From Cercis canadensis (lineage: Eukaryota > Streptophyta > Magnoliopsida > Fabales > Fabaceae): a stretch of 64,000 bases of DNA. Location: assembly GCA_003255065.1 (NCBI GenBank), contig QAOA01001104.1:26434-90433 (forward strand). The letters run 5' to 3'. Positions 47,902 to 61,170 of this stretch are shown here, in pieces. Within the stretch, counting starts at the first letter, position 1. The number at the start of each line of letters is the position of its first letter. A model generated the notes under the pieces. The model saw only the letters and a program-made list of their open reading frames with translations, did no database searches and was not told where the DNA came from. A program made the position numbers and the translations under genes.

Positions 47902-49215
47902 TTAGGGCTTGGTGCAATCTGCTGGCTTGAAGGAAACAGTTTTCTTTTGAAGGTCATAGCCAACATGAAAGTTCATTTGCGCCAAGTTACCAAATATTGC
48001 ATCATTCTGAGACCTAAAAGCAAAGCACATAACTTCCTCAGAAACTTTAATAAAGGTGTTGAGTGCATTCAACTTTATGTCTGCACCAGTAAAATGTGCC
48101 GTGATAATTGGAATCTCCTTGTCTTCTGATTTAGCTCTGTAGCAAAGGCTTAGAATTTCTTCAGGATCCTCAGCACGTTCTAATTGTACCATATTTGCTA
48201 CGGCTGATTCCAATCTAGAGTAAAATTCATCTGGTAGAAGAGTCACTGTTGTCCCTGAATCAATTATAATGTTACCCTTTGTAGCACCATCATAGGATCC
48301 TCCAAACTCTAATCTGTTCTCTCCCACGCTTATTGCCTCCAAGGTAAGATAATAAAATGTCTCTTGGTCTCTTGGGACTATTGGAGTTGACACAGTTCCT
48401 GGACCAGAAACCACAGCATTATCTCCAAAATTCAGTTTGCTTGAGGTGTTTGAGTTTGTAAAGAGTGGCACCAAACAATAGGAGAATTTGCCACCAATTG
48501 AAGAACCCAATTGAGAAATAAGAGACATAGATCCACCTCCAAGGCCAACTATGCCAGAACCTTTATCATTAAAGGTCCCAGCATTGCTGTGTCCACAACC
48601 AATAATAATTCTAGGGAAGGAGATAGGGTTTCCAAAAGTGGAGTCCAATGTGAGAGTGTCCAAAGCAAGATCCCCTTGTGAAAATGAATGATCCCCATAA
48701 TTAACAGAATATTGACAAGTTGGATCTTTATCATTGGATGAGCAAGAGGAGCCTTGTAGGTTTTGACATTGTGGGGAAGAGCAAGGAACATAGGCATACG
48801 TTTTAGATTTTGATGGGTCAAAAAGAGGAGCAATTTGGTTGTAACACTTTGTGCAAGGGCTGCATTGTAGCCAAATAAGGTCACTACCTGTGTCTGCAGT
48901 GCCTAAGACTTGGAATGGTGGTGTGCCAACTGAGTAACTCATGAGGTATTCACCTTCATTTGGAGTCACATCAGACTCGGCAGCATTTGGATAGAATATA
49001 GCAGCTAGGTTAAAATGATTTGCGCGTCTAATGGAACGGCGTAGAGCATTCACTACACGTTGTGAAGAAGTTTCTGAGGGATTGTAGAATGGTGATCTAG
49101 GAGAGTCATGGTGGATGAGTTCAACACTGAAGCCTCCATATAGACCCTCAATTGGGGAGATGCCACAAAGGCAAAGGATGAAGGCTGCAGCTAATAATGC
49201 AAGGAAACCTGCCAT
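47902..49215 (-). CDS. Aspartic protease, CDR1/nepenthesin-like (A1B)
   Basis: A single-exon pepsin-family protease of 437 residues. An N-terminal hydrophobic stretch (about residues 3-19) ending at GISPIEG is a signal peptide. A propeptide with the plant FSVELIHHDSPRSPF block follows. The catalytic sites are ADTGS (Asp 108) and IIDSGTT (Asp 319), both intact. The nepenthesin-type cysteine-rich insert lies at about 117-170 (CSPCTKC, CSSPQC). The conserved YGD flap region is near 173. CDR1-type proteases are secreted to the apoplast, and Arabidopsis CDR1 contributes to disease resistance; that role is by homology only. A minus-strand TATA lies about 60 bp upstream. A MITE starts 25 bp past the stop, so it lies in the 3' region. 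Confidence 0.95.
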   Translation of the reverse strand: MAGFLALLAAAFILCLCGISPIEGLYGGFSVELIHHDSPRSPFYNPSETSSQRVVNALRRSIRRANHFNLAAIFYPNAAESDVTPNEGEYLMSYSVGTPPFQVLGTADTGSDLIWLQCSPCTKCYNQIAPLFDPSKSKTYAYVPCSSPQCQNLQGSSCSSNDKDPTCQYSVNYGDHSFSQGDLALDTLTLDSTFGNPISFPRIIIGCGHSNAGTFNDKGSGIVGLGGGSMSLISQLGSSIGGKFSYCLVPLFTNSNTSSKLNFGDNAVVSGPGTVSTPIVPRDQETFYYLTLEAISVGENRLEFGGSYDGATKGNIIIDSGTTVTLLPDEFYSRLESAVANMVQLERAEDPEEILSLCYRAKSEDKEIPIITAHFTGADIKLNALNTFIKVSEEVMCFAFRSQNDAIFGNLAQMNFHVGYDLQKKTVSFKPADCTKP

Positions 49216-49275
49216 GAGTGACTACTAGAAAGACTCTATTTGAATTGATGATGAAATTTTGTGGCTAGGAGAGGA

Positions 49276-49285
49276 TTATATAAAG
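49276..49285 (-). promoter_or_regulatory. TATA box of the aspartic protease gene
   Basis: CTTTATATAA on the minus strand, 61-70 bp before the ATG at 49215, which implies a short leader. Confidence 0.55.
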
Positions 49286-51255
49286 ATGTGAACATAAAGA
49301 AAGTTATGGTCTCAAAAGCTAGCAATAATTCTTTTGGGGGACTATGAATAGCAATGATTTGGACTCCTTTTTGACATTTTGATGCAATGCAGAGTAAAAG
49401 TCAATGTGAATATGGGAACATATATTAAAGTTTACAGTGTATGACCATACTTTGCCAATTATGGGACTACTTCTAATGTGTACATGGCTATATACAACTT
49501 TCAATCAAACAGTTATAAAGATGCTTATCTTTTGGATTCTAATTTTTGGATGATTATAATTAAATTGTTTTTTTTAAAAAAAAAATATATATAGGATATA
49601 TTACTTCACAAAGTCGTATACATTTACATCTATATTTTCATTTATTAATTTATAAAAGTGTAGAGTGATAAGAGACTACCTTATTCAAAACAAGACATGT
49701 CAAAAGTCTCATTGATGGCTTACAATAGTACTTACAAATTGTCTACTAAGAAGAACAGCTAACAATGAGATTTGAACCTACGTCTTACAACCGAAGTGTT
49801 TTAATTTTTACCAGCTGAACCAACCACTAATAATATATTTTCATTTATTAATACAAAGAATATACACTAAATCGAGATCATAAAATAAAAATAATGTTAA
49901 ATGATGAACTTCACAATTGGCATAACCTGCAGGTTTCAAATTGGATTATAAAGTATAATTTCGTGCTTTAGTTTTGTAGCTAAAAAGTTGTGCAATGTCA
50001 TACTAAAATTTGTGCAAATTACCATGGAAATATAATGTACATAAATTAAAATTGCATAAATATATGCATAATATAGATAAACATATCAAGAGTGAGAATC
50101 ACTTTAAAGCAAATGTAAGCAAGCAACGTTGGAGTAAATTGACAAAGAGGAAGTACCCAAAACAGGAAAAAAGGGCACTCAAACATGGAAGTAAATTGAC
50201 AAAGAAATATACACACAATGGGGAGGAAGCAAGCTGAGAAATGGAAACAGGGGTTATTCTTTGGTCAATTTTCATGTACGAAAATTAAATCTTTCTCTAA
50301 ACAATTTTAAAAGCGTACCCTTATATTTTTTTTCTGGTAGTGGTCCTGTCTCCATGCACATGAGACATGCATTTTGTAGTGAAAATTGAGACAAGACTAT
50401 AGCTAGTCTCATGCTTTAAAATACCCACATTTATTTGTATTTTTCTAAATTTTCTTGTTTCAAAAATATTTTTGATTACTTATTAAGTAAAGTATTTTAA
50501 AAGTTAGGAAAGAATTTTAAAAAAAAAAATCTTTTATGAAGTAATACTATTTAAGTATTTATACATTGTTTAGGTTTCAGAATTGTACTAGCAAAATTGG
50601 AGTTTAAATTGACTTGATTTTTTTATATATTGCATATTATGTTACATAATCTAATGCAGTATATAAAATGCATTTCTCTATTTTATGTTTTCACTATTTC
50701 TAGAAAATAACATATAAAGAGGCCTAAAATCTCATTTGGCATTGTATTGTCCAAAAAAAATTCTCATTTCACAGTGGAAATTAAATTTACAATTACAATT
50801 TAGAACTAAAATTGGAGCTTCCTAAAGTTCTTATTTTAGTGTTTTAGCGTGTTTAAAAATCAAAATCTTAATTCCTTGACAACAATTATCTTTTCAAGAT
50901 TAATCTTAACAATAATTCTAAATAAATTCTTTTGAGAAACAAGCGAGAAAGAAAGAGTTGTATTTTTTCTACGCATATAAACGTATGATATCATCTTAAT
51001 ATGTGTGCATCAATGCATGCACGTGTGTGTATCATTATCTGCATAATACAGATTTATTGTCCTAATCAGATACAAATTGTTCTAACACTATAACCAAAGA
51101 GATATGAGATTAGTAACTAAGTAGTCATGTGCTCCCCTTCTTTTTCTTTCTAAGTGCATTGCACTCCTTTATAACAATTGTTTAAGATGATTAGTACACC
51201 CCAAAACACTCCCACAGTATCAAGGAGCCCACCAAAATTTGAAACAGAACCATCT
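49286..51255. other. AT-rich stretch, no gene recognised
   Basis: Contains the dispersed repeat at 49668-49800 (partner of 46753-46880). A plus-strand frame at 50010-50237 is Lys-rich with no domain. Confidence 0.5.
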
Positions 51256-54200
51256 TTAATCGCACATATGACTGTATCGAACCTGCTCCTGTGTTGTCAA
51301 TAATATGTTCTTGACTACCCAACCCATTCCACACAATTGTTCAATCAGATTAGACAAATCCCTTTCTGCAGCTCTCTTGCTATCCTCAATGATTATAGAC
51401 CATTCCTTGTGGGCTGAGTGTGATGCATGGCTTTCCTTGGTACTAATCTCCCACCTATTATTGTTAGCAAGGAGGATCCTGCGGATGTAGCAAGCCTAGA
51501 CAAGAAATGGATAAAATGTCATATCAAAGATAATAACACAAAGCAAAAATGATGAAATGCATAAAAATGCATGTATCCTCCCATAGACGTATGCATATTC
51601 ACCATTTGAAGTTTATTTTGGAAATGGATGTTAAGGATGTATTGAGAGATTTTGAAAAGTTCAGGTGTCTAATTGTAAAAGTTGAAACTACAAACAGTAA
51701 TTCCATATATTGGCAAAGTCGGGAGTAGGGAAGGTTAATTTACATTTTCTAAGATCATAAATGGAATGGTAAAAAAAGCTTCGATTCACACAGTACCAAA
51801 ATAGCACGAGGCAGTCTCCAAGGGGACACCCAAGTGGTTGAGTACTTGGTACCTCATGGAAGAGGTACTGGGCTCAAATCCCATTGGGTGCGAGTGGGGT
51901 GGGATTTTGGGAGAATCCCCCTGTTGTGTAGCCTCCAATGGACCGGAAAAACAAAAAAAAAAAAAAAAAAAGCAAGTGGGGTGAATTGCTATAGTCAAAA
52001 GTTTGTAACAGTTATCTGCAAATTGACTAAAGTTGAAAAGGCTTATTGAATTTTCCCTTTTCTAAGTAATGAAGACTCTTTCTATTCTAGCTAAACCAAA
52101 TGATTTACCAGTATGCATTCATCACAATATTCATATTAGTTGAAATTATTTGGAAGAATAGTCTATTTACCTGCAACAAACCCATGAAAATGTGCACTGC
52201 ATCAGCCCCTTCGCGCAAGGAAAGAAGGATGCCATGCTGGGAGGTCACCGATGAGAGTAAAAAGCAAAAGAAAAAAAATTAGAATATGGACCAATTTGAT
52301 AAAAAGTTACACAAAATCCGAGGTTCTCCAAACTAAGCTCATTAATATGCTTACCTGCCTAGTTCTTGTCAACCCATTGGAGAAGATCTCCAAGCACACG
52401 AAGTAAAAATCCTCACCAGTTATACATTGCATTGACTTTATCGACCACTTTGGTATTTGAGCCTTGGGATTCAAGCACCCTATTCTAATTGGCCACAAGT
52501 CTTTACCTGATTCAATCCTCACCAGTTGACCATGAGCTCACCATTGATGCATGCAAGTTTTGAAGTATTAAGAAAAACTCATAAAATTCCAGTTGCATAT
52601 CACCTTTAATTCCCAGAAAACTAATTCCCTCTTTCTCGCTAACCTCTGCAGAGGAGGGCACGTATCCAGACTCAATCCAAGTATTCAGTATAATTTCAAT
52701 TCTATCCTAAAACAATCACACACCAAGAAGATAGTGAGCTTCGGACTACAAAAGTTTTACTCCACAAATAAAACCAGAAACATGAACTGTAGATTTCTAC
52801 AAAAGTTGCTAAAGAAAGCTTTCAATCCATGGTCAGCAATACAACAAATGCAACTGAACTTTCATGTAATTAGGAGGCAGAAAATGAGAAGAAAAAACAC
52901 AAGTAATGTATTTTGTTTTCTTTCTGTTCTACATGCTAAGAATGATGGGAAATTTAAATCGAACATATTCTAAAGAGCTGGATTTGATATCTTTTTAACT
53001 TTCCTAAAAGTGGAGAAATACTGGTTCCCATTACACTTTAGCATGAAGAGAAACAAAATATTGTGTCCCCCAAATCCACTCTCTAAATTACAAACATAAA
53101 AATTCTCAATCCATAGGCAACTTCATAATTCAAGCTATCAGATAACGCACCTTAGTCAATGTTTGCAAATGGACGTGCTTCAGCCCTTGATATATCCCCA
53201 AAAGGTCCATGCCAGCAAAAATGGGATAAACAAAAAAATAAAAACCTGCTTGTTGCCTTGCATGCCAGGAGATAACTTAGGTAAGTTAGAAAGGAAAATG
53301 CCACAATTTTTGTGCAGTAAACATAGAAAACCAACTGACTACAAGTCTACATGACAAGGAAAGAATTTATAGTATGCCCTATCAAAAGCATATAGGGTAA
53401 ATTCTCTGTCCAGGTAATGTCATCATATTTCAAAGGTATAATATACTATAGTCAGCTCTCTGTTCTGCACTTCAGCCTCTTACAGTTCATACTTAAACTA
53501 AGAACATTTCAGGTGACAGTAAATGAAAAACCTTTGATGGCTATCTAACCAAAGATTCAGAAGCGCTGCAAGCATAAGGCCAAGGTTGTCAAAGCACACC
53601 GTTTGAATCTAAAACATATCAAGATTCAGAACATAATCCATGTAAGTTATATTACTAAAAGAAAATATAAAAAGTGATAAGATATTTAATAACCTGTGCC
53701 TTTGCAGAAATTTCACCAAGGTTGTCTGCCATTGCAAAGCTTTGATGAACAGCAGACTGCTCAAACAGAGTAACAACATCAAAATTTGCGGGCCAAGGGA
53801 AGTATAGTAATCACTATGTAGATAACAAAGACAGGGGAGGGGGGATGTTTGCAAGTGAATGAGAGTTTATTAAATGTACAGTCTGTGAAAAATATATTTT
53901 AAGATAAATCCATACAAGTTAGCAAATTGAAAGAAAAAAGGAAAATTAAACAAATTTTGAAGCATGAAAAAGGAAAAATAAACACATGGATCATTGTTAA
54001 ATTTGACAACCTAGAGCTAAGAGCTATCCATATTAGTCTAAATATAACCTTTTAAACAAATGAATGATCATGATAAGCATGAACTCTAAGTTGGTATGGT
54101 ACATACAGTAATGAAGCTAGTACTAAGCATGACAACAAATCATCTACCAGCAAAAGTCAGCAGGTCCAAGAACAAAACTAACTGAAAAGGAGATCTCACA

Positions 54201-56513
54201 CGTGATAATTACTCAGTATTAAATTAACTTCAGTGATGGTTAGCATTTAACCGCATTGAACTAAGATCCGTCTATGTTCAAAGGCATAACACGAAGCATA
54301 AGCAAGCACTCTTCAGATAAGAAGAACATTAATACAATGAGATTCACTAATAATATAAAAGGACCAAAGATTTTAAAGTTCAATATGTTGGTAGATTTTA
54401 TAATTTTTTTGTTCTCATAAGGAAAAGAACAATTATTTTTGAACTCTCACAGCTGCAGGATTAAAAAAAATGTTTTATCTCATAAATCCCTTTCTCCTTT
54501 CTTTTTTATAAACCACCCAAATAGAATAATTTCATATAACATATCAGGATATCTAAAAATGCAATAGATCCATAAACATTGACCTTTTTCTTTTCTTTCT
54601 ATTTTTCACACAGCTATTTTCTCATTTTAAATAGCATATGGACTGTTAACTTGCCTAGAATTAAGATAGAGAGAGAATGAATTCCATAAACAAATATAAT
54701 ATATTAAAAGAAACAACTCCAAACCAAGAATGTGTGCCCTTACCCGAGTTGCTAAGTAGCATGCCAGGCTTATTTGTTTGGCAATATTGGCAATAGTTGC
54801 AAGAAGCAAGAATTGTTGAGGAAATGTAGGAGTAAGTAACTCAAGTCCAATGCTTGCAACAAAAAGAACTGATGTAGAGAACCTGACCCTCTTTGTGCAA
54901 GATGAAAATAAAATTTAAGAAAAAAAAAAAGTAAAAGGAAAATGAGAAAGAGAGAGAGAGAGAGAAGAATTCATCAGATCTCTTCATATATGATAAGTAT
55001 AACATTAAACTGCAGTTCAACAATTATCATTGCATCACTTCAATCATTGTACTTTGAGAGTTCAAGTCATTTTGATCAAATGCACAAATACAGTGTTGCC
55101 AATTATAGGAACTAAAGATAAAACATCTTTAAATGGAAATAATTGAGAGTAACTAAAGGGAACGGATTCCTTTAAAATAATAGTTACAGCCTTACCTTCA
55201 AATTGGTATCAAAGGCAGATGCTAAGCTAGCAGTATATATGCATCTGCTAAGTCGTCCAATGCCATCTTTTAAGACCCAATTCAGGGCAGCAGCTGATGG
55301 AAATGAATAGGAGTAACCAACTCCTATAGCCCGAAACATTGCCTGTGATCAATGCATTCTAACATAATAAGTTCTTATATAAAAAAAAAAATGCTGCACT
55401 GATACCTAGAATATCTTTCATTCAAGTTTTATAGGAGATGCAAAGTGCAACATGTGCATTATCTAATGAGTGGAATGCTGTTCCTTCAAACTTACACATA
55501 AATACTAGTCATATACCTGTGTGATGCATGGTTTTTGTGATTCAAATTTTAAATTTAAAACAGTAACATGCATCCTAATTTACAGGGATCTGAGTGTAAG
55601 CGGTGGACTTCTTATTTGAATTTTAAATATCAACTAGAAACGGTGATACAGAAGATATTTGGTTTTCAGGAGATACAATGGTTCATTAAGAAACACAATG
55701 AAGAGGTGGATTAAAATTGATGTCTTTTCAGTAGCTTAAAATGATAAGGTATATTTGTTTCCTAAGCCGGTACACATACAAGGCTTTGATAGTGCCATCA
55801 ACCTATAAATTATACATGATGTTCCCACATAATAAGTTCTCTTCTAAACACATGAAAATAGACTCATAAATCAAGCTTAAATTTTTTTCCTTATTTGACA
55901 TGAATATAACATGCATTAGGGAATGTCAATATCATAAGCACATCATACATAATGAAGAGACAAAACTACACAACCAAGACAGATAATTTCGAATCAATTG
56001 TCCACAAAACAGAAAAAAGAAAGACTGTAATATATATACCTGAGTAGAGAGAACTTGCAGTGCAGAGCTGAAAACTCGATGCAAGAACTTCCATTTCACG
56101 TAACCCATATAATTCTGGGTAACTTGCTGTGGAATGAAGAAATTGGTAACAAAGGAACTACATATCCTGAACAATCTTTGAAACCCATTGTTGAAATCAA
56201 AATCGAAGGAAGACCCACTACCATCAACACTGACCAACTGCAAGCAATCCCCATCCCAGAAGTACCTAGAAACCTTAGTGGGGCTTCGAATCACAAAGGG
56301 GAGGCGAATTGGCGATGTGGGTCGGGGTCCTTTCCCAACGCCACCATCTGACTCACAATCGAGAGAGGTTCTCAAAGAGGAATAGACAGTAATAGTTCTG
56401 AAAAACAGTCTCCGATTAACGGGTATTGCTTCTTTGGTAATGGAGTGGATTCCTGGAAGTTGGCATGAATAAGGAAGACAAGTGTTGGTGGTTGTGTGAA
56501 GTGTGGATTGCAT
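51256..56513 (-). CDS. RUS5: RUS (DUF647) family protein, most likely RUS5, ten exons
   Basis: Exons on the minus strand: 56513-56040, 55342-55196, 54890-54744, 53756-53694, 53608-53532, 53256-53151, 52706-52604, 52506-52355, 52236-52171, 51495-51256. All junctions are GT/AG and keep frame, giving 524 residues. The first ~60 residues are Ser/Thr/Arg-rich and probably a plastid transit peptide. The DUF647 core includes WKFLHRVFSSALQVLSTQ, FRAIGVGYSYSFPSAAALNW, GRLSRCIYTASLASAFDTNL, NIAKQISLACYLAT and LLGIYQGLKHVHLQTLTK. The C-terminus ends near RYSHMCD. RUS1 and RUS2 of Arabidopsis act in early seedling growth and UV-B response in roots; the role of this paralogue is not established. Subtype RUS5 is my recollection of the closest member. 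Intron 9 holds a SINE. Confidence 0.92.
51820..51971 (+). mobile_element. SINE in intron 9 of the RUS gene
   Basis: A pol III box A-like TGGTTGAGTAC (51835-51845) and box B-like GCTCAAATC (51872-51880) are spaced as in tRNA-derived SINEs. A pure poly(A) tail follows to 51971. It runs opposite to the gene. I could not define target duplications. Confidence 0.72.
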
Positions 56514-57029
56514 GAGAATCTGAACCTGAAACCAGAGCCTTCAAGTTGGTCTGGTTTCACACTAAATTCAGCTACAGTTTGAAGAGGATAAATTTGTAGG
56601 CAGACCCTTAAACCAAAATCTCTTGCAAGGAAGCACTATAAGGAGAGAATATCAGAAAGCCATGAAGAAAAAGAAAGAGAAATAAAATGGGTTAAGAGAC
56701 AGAGAGAGAAAGTTCTGGGAAGAATAATAGAACAGAAGAGAGAGAGAGACGAAAGCGTCGAAAGGATAAGAAAAAAAAAAGGGACAAGACAGAGAAGAAC
56801 GCTTGAGCTTTACTGTCAGTGAAGAGGGTTACTAGTTACTTGAGTTGGTAGTGGAAGGAAGCGCCTCACCGGAGTCGATGGCGGGAGCAGCTACGTGTGA
56901 TGATGGAGCACTGTCGCTTAAAAGAGGATATGACGGCCCGGACGTCGGTCGAGACTCGAGTCCAGAGAGCTGGGTTTTCTTAAGAAGAGTTTTGTTTTAT
57001 TTTCATTTAGAAAAAAAAAAAAAAATTAG
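56514..57029. other. Upstream region of the RUS gene
   Basis: Contains an (AG)n-rich stretch at about 56700-56760. A GC-richer short frame at 56845-57042 (plus) has no recognised domain; it may be 5' UTR or promoter sequence, ending in a poly(A) run at 57010-57024. Confidence 0.45.
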
Positions 57030-60000
57030 TTTGAGGGTGTAATCCATCCGGTTCGGTTTAGTTTTAACTTTTAAAACCTAACCGACCATTGACCAAGGAT
57101 ATTCTATTTGGTTTGTTGTAATTTTTTTTTTTTCAAAACCGAACCAAATTAAATTGACCAAACTTAGTTTGGTTTGGTTCGATTGGTCGGTTTTCGTCCC
57201 TGACCAAAGCTTCTACTCTCTAGTAAAGACACACTGGTAAAATGTAAAATCCCTAATAACTTAATGACCTATAAGCTCAAGAGCATTGGAAATGGAAAGA
57301 AGGGAGCCGAAATTGAGTGAAATCACTCAGATGAAATAGGCAATTTTCAAGGAAGGGAGAGAAAACCCAACTACAAATCAGTAATAAGAAAGGTATCGAT
57401 TTTGAAGAATTAACCAAATTCAACCAAATCCAATGCAGTACATACATCAACAACAAGCAAAAATCCAAAAAAATAAAAAAGGAACTTGAAAATGAAGAAA
57501 AAAAATGGATTAAAATTAGAAAATTTTCTTTCTCATGATGAGATTACCTAAATAGAATTGAGCTAAAGAAGTAAATCCATGACTTGATGAGAGAGAGCTC
57601 CAAAATTGACGATTTGGGTCTCATTGGAAAATGAAGATTTGAAAGAATTAAAACTGGACTTGATGAGAGCAAGGTCCTTAAGCTGCTGGAGGGTTTTTGA
57701 CCTCCGAACAAGAGAGCCATGGGAAGAGAAATGGTGGAGAGAGGATTCAAGGGCTTCAATGTGGCAGAGGAGGATGGTGAATGTGGAATGGGTTTGGTTT
57801 TCTTTTTCATGCAAGTGATGTTTGGGAGAACATACGGGGAAAATTAGATAGTGGCAAAACCCGTGTTTTAGGTGCCTATCCCCTAATGTTAAATTGCATC
57901 ATTTTTCATTTTTCTAAAATTGATGCTCTCTCTCTATAAGATATGGCAAAGACTTCTAGCGAGGGATAAGTAGACCAAAGAGGCTTCAATGAGAGAAAGG
58001 CTAAGATGAATGATGAATGATGAGTGATGAGTGATGAAGGATTGCGATATGATAAAAAGGAAGAGAATGAGGGATTGCAATGCGATAGAGAGGAAGAGAG
58101 TTAGGAACATAGGGATTTCACTCAATCAATATACTCGATTGAAAGGAAGATAGTTACTAAACCCTTCAAAATGACATAGTTTAGTGTACTTGATTAGATT
58201 TTTGGTCGTCTTTTACCATCAAAATCGAGAATCAAATCGAATCGTTTAGGGTCTGTTTGCTTTGGTCATTTCTTGTTTTCATTTTCAATGAAAATAGAAA
58301 CGGGCATGAAAACATAAAAATGCGTTTGGTTGAGTTTAATGAAAATGTTTTGTTGAAAACATTTCTTAAATTGGGCCCAAATCTGAAAACAGGAAAAAGT
58401 TATTTTCAGTGTTTTCTTCTCAAATTTTTGAAAACAGGAAATGAAAAAATGAAAACACGGTGGCAAACTTGTAATTATAATGAAAACAAATGAAAAGGCG
58501 GTGGCAATTTTGTAATTATAATGAAAATGGTTTTAAGTGAACATTCTTCTCTTCTCTTCGTCCCCGATTGCAACGTCTTCTCTTTCAACAGCTCAAGCAT
58601 CAACCACAAGCAACCAAGGCAACGCAATATCAACAGTGACGTAGGGATTCTTTTTCTGCTCTAACATGAGCACAATGGTCGATCAGTTCTGACACTAGCT
58701 ATTTTTACACTGGAGTCCTGGACCATATATTCCTCAATGGGAGTGTTCCATGTGATAAGAGACACCAGTCTCCACGTGTGTCTTGCTGATGCAGGAAAAC
58801 CTTCAATATCTGGGTGAACACTATTCTATTTTGGTGGAGTCCCCACATGAATTAATAATTATCCTATTGCTTTCATTCAACTAGACGTGGATCCACAAGA
58901 TAATAACACTGCTCTTCAACCATATTCAGACCATTCAAACAATAAAGCAATAAAAAGAATACAACTTGAAGGGATAGCTCTGAAATACAAGTCATCTATT
59001 TACTTATTAACTAAACAAATACACGAGTTGTGAGGATAGTTTACAATCTACAGGTGATGACATGTATTCACAAAGATCAATTTTGTGGTTGCAATATAAA
59101 CGAAGACTAATAATGTTGTGGATAGCATTAGAGTCAGGGAGCATCTAGAAATAGATTTGTTGGTGCATTTAATTTTCTTCCAAGATTTTAATGGTCACTG
59201 GGCACAACACAAGGGCCTTTATTTATACAAGAAGCTAAGCATATCCGGTTCCGGAATAGAAGAGGGGAGCTCTCCTCAAAGAGGAGAGTTGGAGGTAGAC
59301 TTTCTTTTTCTTCTTCTTGACTTTGAGTCTATGCATGTTAGATTTCATTTGGTGTTCAGTCCTTCTATTATGAACTGAGGATGTGATTTTGTTTTGGACA
59401 TTGGCCTTATGATCTGAACTTTATTGGTCTTAAACTTTGGGTAGCTAGCCTTTTATTTAAGTTCGATCAATGCTATAAGAGGTAACCATTTGCACATAAC
59501 AAAGGCATTTGACCATGGAGGGCTGTAATTGTAAGGTGCTAAGTAGGTGCTAAGTAGCACAGGACTTCCAATTCTCATCTGTCATTCTTCCTCTGCCAAT
59601 TCCGAAGTATCATTTTGATAGGAATGACTTCGTTGATACTAAGAACTTTCAAAGAAGATAAGAGAGAAGAAATTGGAAATAAAAAAAAAAAACTCCTGAA
59701 TATATGGATATGATAACTGCTTATATTCTATAACTTTCTAGAGGCTTTTATAATTGGCCCACTAAGCAGGCCTCCTACTAACCCGGATTGGTCTAGTACT
59801 CGGACTTGAATCTTCTGCTGCATAATTTTTTGGTTTATTTACTGATGCCTTCCTATCACATTTCCATTTAGAAAAGCTCACAAGGATTTCATTTCAATTA
59901 CTCACAAGTCTAGGATCACTCTTATCGAAGCTACTGAAACCCCACATGGCCGAACACCCACTATGCCAAAAAATAACATATAATGTATTTGGAATATGAA

Positions 60001-61170
60001 GTAAATAGGTCATGTGTACAAGCCTAAAACAAAGTGTTCAAATGAGGTTTTTGTTTCTTGCTGCTATGGTCTATCTTTTAGTGTTCCAAAAGCTAATCCA
60101 TAAATGTATTAGCATGTCAAGAGATGTAAGGTGCACTCTAACGAGGAATTTTACCAATTGGAATACTGATATAAGATCTGTTCTTAATTGCTGGAGGCAA
60201 CAATTGTAGAAAGACCATTATATACAATTTTCTGTTCCTTTTTCTTTTGTGTCCACGAACCATACCTCTATTAAGGTGGAGCCAACATATCGACTGGACA
60301 TTCTCGCCTCAACCTTTGGAGCTTTGACTAATGGCAAGACAAATGAAACTTCACTTCTATCCATTTTGAGTTTTGATAAATTGCAACACGTATGCATATG
60401 AATTTTAGTTTTAAAGGGAAATGATCTTTTCCTTTTACAGGAAGGTAGTGAATATAATTGCTCTAAAGTGAAAACCCATATTATGTTGTCTACTACTTTT
60501 TTATGGCAGTGATCATATTTTTTTGTCTTTGTTTTGCTACTTGACCAACCCCATGCAATTCACTACAACGTTCAAAACCTTGCTCAAGTAAGAAATATAG
60601 AAGATGTGTGTGGCTATTGACTAACAAAAACAACTCTATTTGCAATTTTCAAATGCAACTTCGGGATGACTTTAGCAAGTAACACACTCCTCTTTGTTTT
60701 TGGAACTCATTTAATTAAGTACGTATAATCGATTACATATTGACTGAAACTGCTTGCCTTATTGAAAATATATATATATATATATAAGAAATATGAAAAT
60801 AAATTACTTAAAACCTTATCAAAATAGAGAAACGAATAGAAAATATATTTAACCAAATGTATTTTCATAATTTTCATTTTTTAAAATTTTTATACCAAAC
60901 ATGTTTTCATTTTTTAGAAACAGTTTTCAGTTTTACAAACCAAACATGTTTCCTAAAATTTAGAAACTGAAAATGAAAATGCATTTCAAGAAATAAAAAT
61001 TGGAAATGGAAATAAGGAAACATTTCCGAAAGCAGCCTCTTAGTTTTCTTATAAATAGAACCTGACCACCGAACTAAATAGATTGGTTTGGTTCAGTTTG
61101 AAGTCTATTTGATTTGGTTTGAGGTCAATTTAATTGGTTTGGTTCAATTTACTTACACCCCTAGTTTGAT
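57030..61170. repeat. Nested inverted repeats (GGTTCGGTTT and GGTCTGTTTG types)
   Basis: GGGTGTAATCCATCCGG with GGTTCGGTTTAG at about 57036 faces, in reverse, the GGGTGTAAGTAAATTGAACC wording at about 61160. Inside, TTAGGGTCTGTTTGCTTTGG near 58245 faces the reverse of TCCGAAAGCAGCCTC near 61040, with ATTTTCATTTTC-rich arms on both sides. The core (about 58560-60780) shows no recognised protein. This looks like one or two non-autonomous elements, or one inside another. Confidence 0.5.
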
